Positions 10,162 through 23,119 of a stretch of DNA of 64,000 nt are shown in pieces. How positions within the stretch are numbered: the first letter of the stretch is position 1; every line of letters starts with the position of its first letter. A program made the position numbers and the translations under genes. Source of the DNA: Sepiola atlantica (taxonomy: Eukaryota; Mollusca; Cephalopoda; Sepiida; Sepiolidae); the NCBI GenBank assembly GCA_963556195.1, contig OY744523.1, positions 79,174,445 through 79,238,444 of the forward strand, read 5' to 3'. The notes beneath the pieces are model-generated. The model made no database searches. It was not told the DNA's origin and saw only the letters and a list, made by a program, of their open reading frames with translations.

Positions 10162-10904
10162 GATTTGTGTTTCGACATAGACCTGTTGTTTGTGTAGTTA
10201 AAACAACAACTAAAGGCGTCCCTCTTCATAGACACATGTTTGAATCATTTTTCTCTTTGTGACTTTTCCGTTTCCAGCTGCGTACAATATTTAACCGTTT
10301 ATTTAATAACCTATGCAAACATGAGTGTTAACTAAAAAGAATCATTATAAATACAATGATATACTGTTGGAAATAAATTCCTTTTTTGACTCTAATATAT
10401 AATTTTGCGACTTATTCAATATACAGCCCTTAGTGGTTGGATTCCTTCTGTAAGCGAGTCTTGAAAACGGTGGGAAAGTACCAATAACATGCAGATGAGA
10501 CAAAAGGAAATACTGAAAGTAAACAAATTTTCACTTATTGTTTTGATAGTTTAGTTGCATTTTATTTTCACTTTTTTTATTAGTAGGTATTGTTTTTTTA
10601 AGGGTTTATTTTAGTATTTGTTATAAACATGTATTCTATTAAGGGTCTAATTATGATGTAAAGTTGAACTTAGTCTTGGCCCTGATGCTGTCTGAATTAT
10701 GAAACGAATCTGAATATATGGTTCCAACCCTTCAAAATTAATAGACGCCAATTCCAGGGAAATTCCAGTGTAGTATCTGTTCTACTTTTATACTCAGACC
10801 GGTATCATTCTTGGTTCTGGATTCTGTCGGTCTGAGTAGAGTTCTAGAAAGAACGGGGTCCACTCTCCCAGTCTTTACCTTCTTACTCTTTAGTTTATTG
10901 CTAC

Positions 10905-11165
10905 CCGCCACTACCTGTAACTATTGCCACTATGCCCGCCACTATTCCCCATTACCCACCACTGTCCGCCAGTACCCGCCATTGCTAGCCACTGACTGTA
11001 AATATTGCCACTGCCGCCACTACTTACTAATGTCCATCACTGTCCGCCACTGCCTATAAATATCGCCACTGCCTGTCATAGCCTGTAACTATTTCCATTG
11101 TCCGCCAGTATCTGCCACTGTCCACCACTACCTGCCACTGCCCGTCACTACACGCCACTGTTTGC
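10905..11165 (+). repeat. Degenerate short tandem repeat, CCGCCACT-like
   Basis: About 260 bp of loosely repeated CCGCCACTA / CTGCCACTG / TGTAACTATTGCCACT words with a period near 10 or 20. The C-rich strand is +. An 82-codon frame crosses it (10811-11059) but the protein is a low-complexity product of the repeat. Confidence 0.75.
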
Positions 11166-11168
11166 TAC

Positions 11169-12030
11169 TTCTACTTGGTGTTGTCCAGGACCAAAAAATG
11201 TAAGATGACAGCATTACTTTTGTTAACTGATACATATTAACTGTCTTCAGACTATTGAATTCGTCAACATTACTTAACTTAATATGTTGAAATAGAAGAA
11301 AATTAGGAATTGCCTGGGACCATTTGTTCAACTCAGTGTTGTTCGGGATCAAAAATTGTAAGATGACTATTACTTTTGGTAAGGGATATATAGTAAACCT
11401 ATTCGCACTATTGACTTCATCAACATTACGTATTTTCTTAATATGCTGAAATGGAGGGTGGAGGTAGAAATTATGAATTGATTGGGACCATTTGTTCTAC
11501 TTGACGTTGTCCAGGATAAAAAATTGTAAGATTACAGTATTATTTTTGGTAACTGATATAAATTAAATCTCTTCGGACTATTGTCTTTATCTACATCATT
11601 TATCTTCATATAATTGTGAAATGTGGGGGTTGACAAAAAATTAGGAATTGACCAGAACTATTTGTTCTATTCGGCGTTGTCCAGGAGCAAATAAATTGTC
11701 ATTATCAACATAATTTTTCTTCATACTTTTATTTTAATCATACTTTTAGCAGTGCTGTGAAGGCCTCCTTACTAACATTACAGTATTATATTTGGTAAGT
11801 GAGACGGGGGGGGGGGGGAATAATAGAAACTTTTGTTCTACTCAGCGTTGTCTGGGAACAATAAGATTGTCATCATTAACATAACTGTATTATATTTGGT
11901 AAGCCAGAGAGGGTGTAACAGAATCTTTTGTTCTACTTGGAGTTGTTCAGGAGCAATAAATTAAAATTTCTTTGGACTATTTTCATTATCAATATCATTT
12001 CTCTTTATATTATGAAAGTGGGCGGGGAGA
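11169..12030 (+). repeat. Diverged tandem array, unit ~160-170 bp
   Basis: The marker TTCTACTTGGTGTTGTCCAG and its variants recur at 11169, 11327, 11495, 11665, 11836 and 11931, giving spacings of about 158, 168, 170, 171 and 95. Units share TAAGAT, ACAGTATTA, TTTGGTAA and GACTATT blocks. Divergence is far higher than in the 93-bp satellite, and the last unit boundary is a deletion. A run of 13 guanines occurs inside (11806-11818). Confidence 0.85.
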
Positions 12031-12036
12031 ACGGAA

Positions 12037-12274
12037 TTTCAAAAACGTTTTTGATTCTTCGTCGAATCATCCTCAGGTGTCAAAAGCAAATGTTCTGTGA
12101 TGCCATCCAGCGTTGCTGAATTTAAAATCGCCAACGACTTCCTGGAGCAATGCGGAAAAGGTTCTATCTGCGTTTCTCCACTGTCTTTTTAAAATTCTCT
12201 TTCTCCAGCTTTTTTGTCATTTGCTTTTGACACCTGAGGATGATTTGACGAAGAATCGAAAACGTTCGTGAAAC
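12037..12274. repeat. Inverted repeat with ~55-bp arms
   Basis: Left arm 12037-12092 and right arm 12219-12274 share GATTCTTCGTC(G/A)AATCATCCTC and CAGGTGTCAAAAGCAAATG in opposite orientation, separated by about 125 bp. The flanks do not show a clear target duplication. It may be a remnant of an element with inverted ends. Confidence 0.75.
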
Positions 12275-12418
12275 CTGTGGAACATTTATTAATTTGTTTG
12301 ATTTTAATACAAAAAAGACCATCAGAAAAATTGAAAAAATAAAAAAAGGTATAATTAAACAGACGAATTCTGTTATTTTTAACAATGTTTGCATAACTGA
12401 GAATATGCTGCCTATATA

Positions 12419-12421
<3 letters not shown>

Positions 12422-12466
<45 letters not shown>
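12422..12466. repeat. (TA)n microsatellite
   Basis: About 22 TA dinucleotides followed by a short ACACAC. Open frames across it (Tyr-Ile repeats) are artefacts. Confidence 0.95.
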
Positions 12467-12473
<7 letters not shown>

Positions 12474-12545
12474 TTGACTAATTGTTTGAAATTTGTTTGA
12501 TCTGATTTATGTTCTCATATCAGGAAACCAGAGTTGTCTTTTTCT

Positions 12546-12585
12546 TAGACTTTGTTCTATACCCTTGGGTATAGAACAAAGTCTA
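12546..12585. repeat. Perfect 19-bp hairpin, 2-nt loop
   Basis: TAGACTTTGTTCTATACCC (12546-12564) and its exact complement (12567-12585) are separated by TT. The near-zero spacer is typical of a local inverted duplication. Confidence 0.88.
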
Positions 12586-12589
12586 TTCT

Positions 12590-13438
12590 GCTATTAAGCT
12601 TTAACTATTAAGTGGGGGAATGTATGTCTTTCTGAAAGGCAGTGCAAAGAGTCACCAACTGACAGGCAAAATTTGATTTTTAGCTCCTTAATTTTATTTT
12701 CCATTACTATGGAAATAATATTTTAATATCCATTGAAGATGAAGACAATTCTGTCGTCTTCATATCCATGATGTAATTTATTTTAAATTGTTGTAAACAA
12801 ATATTTAAAAAAAATGTTTTACATTTTTCCAATATGGAAAACTTTATAACATAAACATTTTAGGGTTTCTTTCATGCATTTTACTGCCTCTTATCTCCCT
12901 TCGTATGAGACCTACCCTACAACAAACACTACTGGATTATTCATCCTACTAAGTGAATATCATGGACTCTTAGGTTAGTGTCTCAGTGGAAAGATGACAC
13001 AATTTTTCATCAGGTAGGATTCATGCTAAAGTTGCTGTCATAGGACACATACTAAAGGGAAACCAACAATTCCACAATAATGTTTTAATGCATATAAATA
13101 TATCTTATGAAATCGATTTACCCTAACCCTGGTTTTTAGACACACAGGTGCTAGGCCTTTAGTAATGGCCAGTTGGGTTAGGCACCTTGTTCTCATGTCT
13201 TTCACTATCCAATGCACTTTAGGTCATACTGAATAACCTTTGTTAATCAGAGGGGCTCTTATACCTCTGCAGATTCTGCAGTTGGAGTATTCTAAACTTC
13301 AATCATCAGAACATAACAACAAAGGTTAATATATAATGTCCATAAAATTTTTGAAAGCATATTTCAGTGATTTATATTCTTTGAAAATATCATCTAGTGG
13401 TTGCTTTATCATAGTCATTAGCAATTCAAATTTTGGTA
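12590..13438. other. No supported feature
   Basis: Moderately AT-rich unique-looking DNA. One ACCCTAACCCTGG scrap occurs near 13120. No frame or RNA structure is convincing. Confidence 0.5.
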
Positions 13439-13442
13439 ATTG

Positions 13443-14265
13443 TGTTGGTTGATGATACGTTCGTCGAATGTCGGAATCTCTGGTCGCCGCAGAACCGCTC
13501 CTTGTTGATCCAGAACGAACAAACGCACTACTAATGTGATGATATGTCGTTTCTCGATTCGCATTTCTCTGCTTCAGGAACTATTCGTACTAACCTTGTC
13601 TCTCTCTTTCTCCATTGCCTCGCCGTTGTATGGAACTATTCGTACTACCTTGCGTGCTTTGTTGTCGCCTGCTTTGTGTCGCGACTGCTATCATCTGCGT
13701 TTCGCCGAACGTCAACTTCGCTCGTTTCTCCATCATACCGGCGTTTTCTCCCTGGGCTGAAATCAAATCTCCCCGTACACAATAAAATATTACAAGGCTT
13801 CTCCTTTTTATTAATTGTAGAGCCATTTATTTACTATACTTCTTGTCAACACTGGGCAAGTTCGTTGTCGCAGAGAGAGAGGCTTACGCTAGTTAATTTT
13901 CTAAATTAATCACCTAATCACTTAGCTACTTGCAAAGGAAGGAAGATGGGGGACATTGCTTGGCTCTCAATTTCGGGGGATCCGAAATCCCCTAGCTTGT
14001 AATCGCTACATGGCTAAAGTGTGTTCTCTTGTTGGCTTCTAGTCAAGAACTGATAATCTCACTCCAGTTTTCCCAGCGGGGAAAACTGTGACGTCACAAA
14101 ATCTTGTGATCGACGCACAGATGTGACCTAACCTTTGAACTCAAGGTCTCGTCACCCGTCACTGCGACCGTGAGAACAACATTGCACTAAACCTGCACGA
14201 GACAACCTCACCACAAATCACGCAAGTCAAACCTGATTTCCAACAGATACGGCCATTATCTAACA
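13443..14265 (+). mobile_element. Candidate solo LTR (823 bp)
   Basis: The segment begins TGTTGG and ends CTAACA, so its ends are TG...CA with a TGTT/AACA inverted pair. It is flanked by the same 4-mer, ATTG, at 13439-13442 and 14266-14269. A 4-5 bp duplication with TG...CA ends is the signature of an LTR retrotransposon such as Ty3/Gypsy. The segment is visibly more GC-rich than its flanks and holds an AATAAA polyadenylation-type signal near 13783 on the + strand. No gag or pol follows, so a solo LTR left by recombination is likely. The 121-codon frame at 13544-13909 has no recognised domain. A 4-bp match could be chance. Confidence 0.6.
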
Positions 14266-14269
14266 ATTG

Positions 14270-16950
14270 TACAGAATAGAAGCATAAACTATTTCTGGGA
14301 AATCACAGAGCGAAAATAATTTTGTAAACATGTCCGAATTCCAAAGAAGCTTACAATAATTCAGACTATCAGTTTTAATTTTTAAAAGTTATTTTTATTT
14401 CATATGCTTGATGTTTACAAGTTTTAAAATTAGTTTTTAACTAGATAAGTTGAGTATTTTTAAACTTTGTTATTAAACATTAGATACATGTACATTATTC
14501 ATATTTTGAGCAATAGTGATAGTGGATTGTTCAACATTTACCAGGTTACAACATTTAACAGGTAGAGTTACTCTTAAACGTTGGCTTGATGTAAATTGTG
14601 ATGACAAACAAAACAGAATATTTGAGAATTCTTAGAATAACTAATAAACGTGTATTGAGATTTTCTAGTTTAATACTAAAGAGTTCTCCAAAAGGAAAGT
14701 AATTATAAAATAAAGGAGGTTACTCTCAATTAGTTATTACAGTTTCCCCCATTTTATATTAATTATACAACATGAAGTTGCTCCATCGACCAGACCTTTG
14801 CGGGTTCTGTTGGAATGTCTTAGTTTAGTATTGGGGGTATAATCAAGACTTTTGATTAATGAGTCTCAAGATACACTCGGATTTATTTCCTCTCTTCATC
14901 CTGAATAAGTATAGATATGTCTCCTTCTACATGCAGGTGGTTGCGATTTTGAAAACAGGTTCCGAATTGATGTGGGGATATGGTTGTTTCTGGGCGATTG
15001 GACTATCGGGATGCGTCTCGCTCATTTTGGGATTCGAAAGGCAATATGAACTCTGTATCTGATGCTTGCAGTAAGTCCATAGATGATGACAGGTTGACCG
15101 TCAGCTGAGGTGGAATGGTTTTAAGATATGCAAGAGGTGCAGGTACATATCCGGCAGGTGCAAAGGATCTAAAGAAAAAAGTAAGTTCTCTTCTATCAGG
15201 ACATAATAGAGATTCACCTCAATCAGTTTCACTTCATTTGTTAATGGGTCATTCTTACTATGTTCAGGTTTAAACATCGAATTTGCTAAAAAGGTTCCCA
15301 TTTGTTCAAAATATTTTAATATAATATACAAGTGACTATTAGCAATTGTAAAATTTCATAATTTGTGATTGTAAATAGGTGTTTTATTTGTTAGTGGTGA
15401 CTAACGTTTATGGCCGTCCTTTTGACAATAAAAAATATATGGGAGCCTGTAACTTTCTCTACTAATGTGTTGGCTGTTTAAATTCCCAGTGTTCTGTCAC
15501 TGTTCAGTTTTTTATTCTTTATGCTAAAAATAAAACGTATTTACACAACAGAAGTATTTTAATCAATTTTTCTTTTTTTTTTAAAATTTAAATGTTTATT
15601 CATTCAAAATTTTCAATTGTAAAGCTTTTTGAGGATTGTGCAGTGTAGTTAACAGAAAAACACCCAACAATATTAAAAACAAATAACTTTTACCAAGCAC
15701 AAGAAAATTTAATTTTCTATCGGTCTGCATAGGTCAGTTTGAGAAAAATTAAGTTATGATAGTATTATTAATAATTATGTTGTAACACCTAATTTATTTA
15801 AAAATGTATAAAACTATAGTAATTTTAGACAGGTCTGATTGAAGAACTAGAACTAACTAACTAGTGACTAAGAAAACTCTTTTACAAAATCATAACGAGC
15901 AAGAAAAGTATTTTATTGTGCTTTTGATCATCCGTAGATATAGAAAACTTCACTCGGAATGCTCATGTTGGTGTATAAACAGACCTCCGCTGGAAAACGG
16001 ATTTCGTTTACTTATTTCTCAAGATAAAGATGAGTATCTTTTCCAAGTTTGATAATTTAATCTTTAAATGAACTATTTGACATCAAAACAATTTCTTATA
16101 AATCTAACTCTATTTTTGGGAGATTTAAAAACACAATAAATGAAAACATTTAAAATTGCATATACACATGTTTTCAAAGTATGCATAGATTGGTGAAGTG
16201 GCATGATTCTATGGTTGCCTTCGGAGGTGCCTATAGTTCAGTTCATGTAACCTGATACACTGGGATGTTATATTCTATGTGGCCTAAACTAATTTTATTT
16301 CTTGTCTGTGTATTGATTTGATGCTGCAATGAGCAGTTGAATCAGATACCAACCAGTAATGAAAGGTGAAAGTCAATCGTTTGTTCAACAACATCCGGTT
16401 TTGTTTGTTAGTTGTAAGTATGGAAGCTCATACATGTATATTAATAGCACACAGTTTTTGCTAGAAAAAATAACATCAATATTAAAAATTCAATTCGTAG
16501 TGATTGGAGGTTTCTCTAGTTTCTGTTTGATCGCCATATTATCATTCTGTTCACTATTACATAATACGACTATTTGGATTATGGATTTTGGAAGATTATT
16601 AAACCAATTATACCACGAGCAAGCGAGTGCATTTTCTTATTTTCGTCACTAGTTTACAGTTTATGGGCGAAAGGAAAAAGATTTCTAGGAAAAGCAAAAA
16701 CCTGTTACATTGTCTATTTCCTCTCAGACAGGGTGTAGATCGGGCCCTCAGCTAAAAGTATACCTGAACAGTCATCCCGATTCGATCATCAGGTAAACGC
16801 CTACACAATCTGATTACGCTGTCAGTCACGTGATCGACATCCAAATAAGCTCTAAGAAAGGGGAGCAGAGATGAGCAGTCACATTAAGTTTTGAAATGGC
16901 GGTCGAGAAACATCTGTGAAGATGAGGAAGAGAAAGAAAAGGAAGACGAA
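14270..16950. other. Intergenic DNA, one repeat scrap
   Basis: No gene is supported. About 15620-15730 matches one arm of the fold-back family (GTAGTTAACAGAAAAA, then AACAAATAACTTTTACC). A forward frame at 16359-16652 (97 residues) contains hydrophobic runs but no recognised domain or splice context. I do not call it. Confidence 0.5.
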
Positions 16951-16954
16951 CCTA

Positions 16955-19430
16955 AATTTGAAGCTGCGCAGCGAGATGTTTGTTTACATTAGTTTTAAAT
17001 TTCTGCATGTCAGTACCGTCAGGGAGCAGGGAGGGAGTTCCAGAGTCCAGCAGCATGAGGAAAGAAGATTTTGGAGTAGAAAGCTCTTCGGCATCTGGCA
17101 ACCTCCACAGTGAATGGATGGGATTTGGCTGATTGTCAGGTTGGTCTAGTAAATTTACGTCGTGGGAGCACCAGAGAAGAAAGTTCATAAGAGCACAATC
17201 CATTGAAGTATTTGTAAAACAGGCACAAGGAAGCAACATTGCGGCGATGGGACAGGGGCTGGAGTTTGGTGGATAGTGAGGGACCTATTAAGTTGGCGAC
17301 TCTTTTTTGGATCTTGTTTAAGAGGGAGAGACTAGTGGATGATGCCCCAGCCCAGATGTGGCAACAATACACCATGCATGGGCAGATGGTGGCTTTGTAG
17401 AGATATAGGATAATGTCAGGTGTGAGAAGTTTACTAGCACGGTAGAGGGAGCCCACCTTCTTTGCAGCAACCCTGGCAATGTTTTCAATGTATTTATTCC
17501 AATTCATGTTATCTGTGAAAGTTAGACCGAGGAGTTTGAATGATGAACTCTCAGATAGGGTGTTATTTGCCATGACAATCGGTGGTTGAAGAGGTTTCTG
17601 GTAGTTATTGAAGGAAAGTAGCTTTGTCTTTGCGGCATTAAAAGTTACCATCGATTTTTTACCCCAATCCACTACAGACTGGAGGTTATTTTCTAAGGAT
17701 TCAGCCATTGCCTCAGATAAGTGTGCGGCGGTTTTGCCCACATGACGAGAGTAAAGTGTAATTTCGTCAGCAAATATTCGTATCTCGATGACAGCAGGGA
17801 GGTCATTTATGGAAATCAGGAACAGTAGAGGTCCAAGAATGGATCCCTGGGGTACACCAGCATTTATGTCATGTTGCTTAGATGAATGGCCATCGAGGAC
17901 AACCTGGATCTTTGTTTTTATTAGGAAGGATTTAATTATATGAAATATTTGTCCAGTAATACCATATGAGTGCAGTTTTAGGAGAAGCCCTTCATGCCAG
18001 ACCTTGTCAAAGACCTTGGATATGTGAAGCGCTACCAGCCTACCTTCACGTACCTTGTCCAGTGTATGATATATGCGTTCAGAGATGACCGTTAGGATAT
18101 CTGCGGTAGATCATGCTTGTCTAAATCTGTATTGATCATCAGAAAGAAGTTTAGCATTAACTAGGTGCCGCACTATTGCCAGATTGATTAATGATTCAAA
18201 GATTTTAGAAAAGATTGGGAGTAGACTGATTGAGCGCTAGTTTAGCGGATCGGTTCTATCTCCAGAATTCTTGAAGACTGGTACCACAGAGGTAATTTTC
18301 CAACTATCAGGGAAACAAGATTCAACAAGGAATTTGTTGTATAGTTTGGAGAGGACAGGGGCAAGCTCAGCAGAGCATTTGTTTATTACTATTACTGATA
18401 TAAGATCAGGCCCACAGGCTTTGGAGGTGTCAAGGTTTTTATGATGTCTTTCACCTGAGATGGGGTGATGACCAGGTTCTCAAGTGTGGCTTCAGTGCGC
18501 AATGGGAATTTAGGGAGCGGGGTGGAGTTTAAAGCGAAACACTGGGCAAGTAGTTCAGCCTTATCAGTTGCCGTGCAAACAACATCGTTGTGATTTGATA
18601 GCAGGGGGGGGGGAGATTGTCCATTGTTCATCACACTATTGTAGAAATTACGAGTACCTAGTTTCTGTGACTGAATGCGTATTTTGGTTATCTCTGTATA
18701 CCTTCTCTTTGCTTCATCTATCACTACTTTGCAATAATTTCTTGCCTCTATAAATTTCTGTTTATTCGCAGTTGACTTATGGCGGCCGAATTTTCAGAAT
18801 GCCTTCTGCCTCAACAATAGCAGCTGCACATTCTGAAGTGAACCATTGAGGAGTGGGGTTTGCTGAATTTTTGCGTGGGGACATAAGCCTCAATGCCTGC
18901 TTTGACCCATTCGGTTAGCTCATTTGACATTGATCAGCAGAGAGTGAGAAGGTTTCACCCCATGGGGCGTCGCTGATGTGATCCCTGAGGGATTCAAAAT
19001 CAGCCTGCTCATAGTTTCTCGTCGTTTTGAGCAACAGCTCTTTAACTTTTGGAAGAGTTTTTAAGGTGATAAGTATCATTACCACAACGTGATCAGAGTT
19101 TCCGAGCGGGCTATGGGCATTTGCCACACAAGCCTCAGGTAGTCAGGTCAAGAACAGGTCAAGAAATAAGGCTTGCTGGTCTGCACGATCAGGAAGGCGG
19201 GTCGGAAAAGTGACAGTCTGTGAGAGGTCATGAGCTGAGGAGAAATTAAAGGTAGAGTTCCCAGCTGCATCAGTAACACTGGAGAATCCCAACCAGTCAC
19301 AATGGTTTGCATTAAAATCTCCAATTACATGTATTTGTGCATTCGAGTCGAGTGAGAGTGCTCTATCTAAGCTTTCAGAGACAGTCAAGCAGGGTACAGT
19401 CCTGGGTCGAAGGAGAACGGTATAAGAAAT
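16955..19430 (-). mobile_element. Long LINE copy (Jockey/CR1-like): endonuclease end, RT and C-terminus
   Basis: This is the most complete LINE here, read right to left. Reverse frame 19454-19143 contains VIGDFNANHCDWLG, the end of an apurinic-type endonuclease domain. 18724-18392 is the linker between endonuclease and RT, ending at the first RT block (VKDIIKTLTPPKPVGLILYQ). 17741-17136 (201 residues) is the post-catalytic part: KTKLLSFNNY, FKLLGLTF, KVGSLYRASKLLTP, LNKIQKRVANLIG, LCLFYKYFNGLCS. Between them the RT blocks are present but frame-broken (complement of GRLVALHISKVFDKVW-like coding near 18000-18060 and an FADE-type active site near 17770). It lacks the 3' UTR seen in the other copies. 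Non-LTR elements of this type insert by target-primed reverse transcription; this copy is dead. Confidence 0.87.
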
Positions 19431-19454
19431 ATAAAAAAAAAAAAATTTTTCCAT

Positions 19455-19503
19455 TCACATATGTGCATATATATATGTATATATATATATATGTATATAT
19501 ATG
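19455..19503. repeat. TA/TG microsatellite
   Basis: An ATATATGTATATATAT-type tract just beyond the 5' end of the reverse-strand LINE copy. Confidence 0.85.
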
Positions 19504-19509
19504 ATAGAA

Positions 19510-20385
19510 TAAGTTCACTGTACACTTATCAGAGGGAACAGAAATTTGAAGATATGTTTCCCTCTCACAAGTTAGTACAGATACAGTTAGACAGCCAGTA
19601 GAGTAACAACTGAGAAAAACTAGTTAACTATTTATACAATGAAGGCTACGGAGAAAATAGGGTAAATTGAAACTTAAAATTAAATTAAAAAACACAAGGT
19701 AAATACAAGTAAATTTGGTAGCAGGGTTTGAAATTAGTAAAAAATGCCAAATACATTTAAGATAGTTAAAAGAACAGAAACTCAGCTGAAAACTTTGAAT
19801 CTTTTTCATTTCAACAGCCATGTGTCTGGCATTATTTGAAGGCCGGCCACTTTGCAAATGCCCCTTTCAAGAATTCAACTTATAAAAACTGAATTCAGAA
19901 CAACCTGGGTAACCTGTTAGTATTGCCATCATCAATTCACTGGGATTACAACCCGATATCCAGAAAAACACCCTGGTGTCTGATATTAATCGAACTAACT
20001 TTTACATATTGACTCTTATGCGGAAAGAAACTTATGCTTTCCAAACTATTGAACTCTAATGTGGATTACCTTCTGAATTACCCACCGTAAATTAAAACCC
20101 CACTTTCTCTTATAAACTTGTTCTATCTATTTAAATGTGTTCTTTGCTCATCGGCTAAAAATAGTATTTCGATCCCTTTCCCTATATTAGATATTTATCT
20201 TTTCTTTTTTCTTTTAAATATTTCTCTCTTGTATTTTTATGTAAATAAATGATTTTATCTAAACTTAGTCGTTTTATGTTATTTTTCACTTGTTTATTTG
20301 CTGCTTTTCTTTGATACCTGGTGTCTTGAACTGGAAAACCCCTTCCCTGGTTCTTTTATGAATTATTAATTTTTATATTTACTGT
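19510..20385. other. No supported feature
   Basis: AT-rich DNA between two LINE copies. A reverse frame at 19624-19857 (77 residues, hydrophobic) has no recognised domain. Confidence 0.5.
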
Positions 20386-20392
20386 AATTCAC

Positions 20393-22085
20393 CCCAAACA
20401 AAGCATATTACCACTGAAATGTAAGGGGCTACTGCAAATTAGTGGGCATATCCATAGGGGCATCGTAAGTGGGGAGTTGTGCAGTGATATGTTTGTTCAC
20501 ATTACATTTAAATTTCTACGTGTTGGTACAGTCAGAAGAAACAAGAAGCAGGGAGAGAATTTCAAAGGGTTGCAGTTTGAGGAAATAAGCTATTAGAGTA
20601 GAAAGCCTTCCGGCATCTGGGTATCTCTAAAGGTGGGATTTAGCTGATTGTCGAGTTTTGTTGGGTGTATTTACACCGAGTAGGCACCAGAGCAGCAAGT
20701 TTGTCTGAGCATATTCCATTGAAGTACTTGTAAAACAAGCACAGGGATGCAACATTGCGGCGACGGACAGGAGCTGGAGCTTTGTAAACAGTGTGGGACC
20801 TATTAGATTAGAGAGTTTTTTTCTTTTTTTTACCCTGTCTAAGGGGAAGATACTAGTGACAACACTACTCTATGCATGGGCAGATGGTGGCTTTGTAGAG
20901 ATATAGGATACTGGCAGGTGTGAGACATTTTCTAGCACAGTAGAGGGAGCCCACTTTCCTTGGAGCAGCCTTGTCAGTATCTTCTATGTATTTGTTTAAA
21001 TTCATGTTACCTGTGAATGCTAGACCGAGGAGTTTGAATGTTTGAATCTTGGATATAGTGCTAAATTGTTGAAGGAAAGTAGCTTTGTCTTAGTAGCATT
21101 AAATGTTACCATCCATTTATGCCCCCATACGACTACAGACTGGAGGTCCTTTTGTAAGGATTCAGTCATTGCCTTAGATATGTGCATGTTAGTTTCGAGA
21201 ATAGAGCATGGTGTCATCAGCAAATATACCCATCTCGGACACAATTTCATCAGGGAGGTCATTTATGAAGATCAGGAACAATAAAGGTCCTAGAATCGAC
21301 CCATGTCATGTTGTTTGGATGAACGACTATCGAGGATAACCTGGATCTTTATTTGTCTAGGTAGGATCTAATTATATTAAATATTCATCCAGTAATACTA
21401 TACAAATTAATTTTCATGAGAAGACCTGCATGCCACACATTGTCAAAGGCTTTGGCTTCATCTTCCTTGTCCAGTGTATGGTTTCAGAGATGACCTTAGG
21501 ATATCTGCAGTAGAACGTGCTTTCCTGATGGTCATAAAGAAGTTTAGCAGTAACGAGGTGGCAGACTAATGCTAGATTGATTAAGGATTCAACGTTTTTA
21601 TGGAGGAGACTGATAGGGCGATATTTTGAGGATCAGTTCTTTCACCATAATTCTTGAACATTGGTACCACAGAGACTATTTTCCAGCTATCAGGTAAGTA
21701 AGATTTGGCAAGGCAGTTGTTCTAGAGTTTGGAGAGAACAGTGGCCAACTCGGCAGAGCATTTTTTAAATTAATATATTAGGAATAAGATCAGGCCGACA
21801 TGCTTTGGCAGTGTTAAGGTTTGTTATCATATCCCGGACATTGGAAAGGGGTGACTATCAGGTCATCAAGTGTGGCTTCAGTTCGCATGGTAAATTAGGA
21901 AGGGAATGGTTTGCGGAGTCCAAGGTGGAGTTCAATGCAAACCACTGGGCAACTAGTTTAGCCTTATCAGTGGCTGTGCAAATGACCTCATTATTGTTGA
22001 ATAGCGGAGGAACTGTTGATTGCCCATTATTCACCACACTATTGTAGATTTTCCAGAAATCACGAGTTCCTAATGTGGGTTAGAA
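20393..22085 (-). mobile_element. LINE copy, same family, heavily decayed
   Basis: Colinear on the reverse strand with the 16955-19430 copy: the 3' UTR end at 20393-20500 (complement of TTTGTTTGGGGTGAATTACA), C-terminal coding at 20520-20800 and post-catalytic RT at 21020-21262 (AMTESLQKDLQSVVVWGHKW, KTKLLSFNN). RT blocks lie near 21270-21500 and the pre-RT linker reaches about 22085. Small deletions and frameshifts occur throughout, more than in the neighbouring copy, so it is probably older. Confidence 0.83.
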
Positions 22086-22089
22086 GGCA

Positions 22090-23115
22090 GAGGAACTTTG
22101 AAATCGATACTAAACCATGTCATAGGGTCATTTTCAGAATCTTTACATCTTCTGTAGAGAAGGGACGATTTATTGCTTGAATAAAAAGCAGAAGCCTTCT
22201 CTAAAATATGTTATTTCAACTTTCTGTCCTTGACAAGACCATTGCTAGATGCCCTTCTGGATCGATGAATCACATTCTACCTCAAAGAGTAAATTTTTAT
22301 TTACCATGCACGGAGTAGTTTCCTCTGACTTCCTTTGATTAAAGGCTTCCCGTCTTTTCTTTGTCTCTATTAATGGCCCAATTTTGGCTGAAAAAAAAAA
22401 ACTGTATAAGCTTAAGAAACAACCCTTTCCAAAAATTGTTGCATATGTAAACAAGAAAAAGAAATTCGTATTTAATCATTTTTCGGAACTTTCACGCTGA
22501 AGATAGCTTAATTCTAATTTAGGTTTTATTTTATTTGGAATGCTGATCGTAAATGTTGTCCATGTGCATTTTCAAGTCCGCCTTCATACATTTCAATTAA
22601 TTGACCAGCACTACTATGAATAATATAAATTTTCATCCACATTTTCTCTGCATGCACCTATAAATCACTTATTATAATGATTTTCTAGAAGGTCACTATA
22701 ATCACATAGGTCAGTAAATGCTCCCCAAAAGGACCACTTTTCTCACATATTTTATCACATTCTATCATTTTTTCCATCACCAGTTTTACCAAACAGAAAT
22801 ATTTAAAAAAAAAAAAAAAAAAGAAAGAAAAATTGAAATAAGAATATTTGCTAGATCCATTATTTTTTTTTACTGTGGATTTTCGATTATTTAAAACAAA
22901 AGTTTAACTACACTTTTTTATGTGGCAAGAAAAGATCTACAAAAATGGTTTTGGATGTAAAGCTCCATTGACCTAAATTAAAACTTCAACTTCAGAGTTT
23001 TTTACGATAATATGTCGAACTGAGTCAGTAAAAGTATTTATCCCAAAATAGTCATGGAAAGAAAAAAATGAACATCTTCTTCACTGGTCTATGGTAATAT
23101 TTCATAAAAAAAAGA
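22090..23115. other. No supported gene
   Basis: AT-rich. An A18 tract lies near 22805. The reverse frame 22245-22454 shows no recognised domain. Confidence 0.5.
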
Positions 23116-23119
23116 TATG

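Noticed and set aside
9441..12030. CRISPR-like array
   Set aside because: The units are tandem without unique spacers and the DNA is clearly eukaryotic.
13544..13909. 121-codon forward frame as a gene
   Set aside because: It lies within the probable LTR, overlaps frames on both strands and has no recognised domain or codon pattern.
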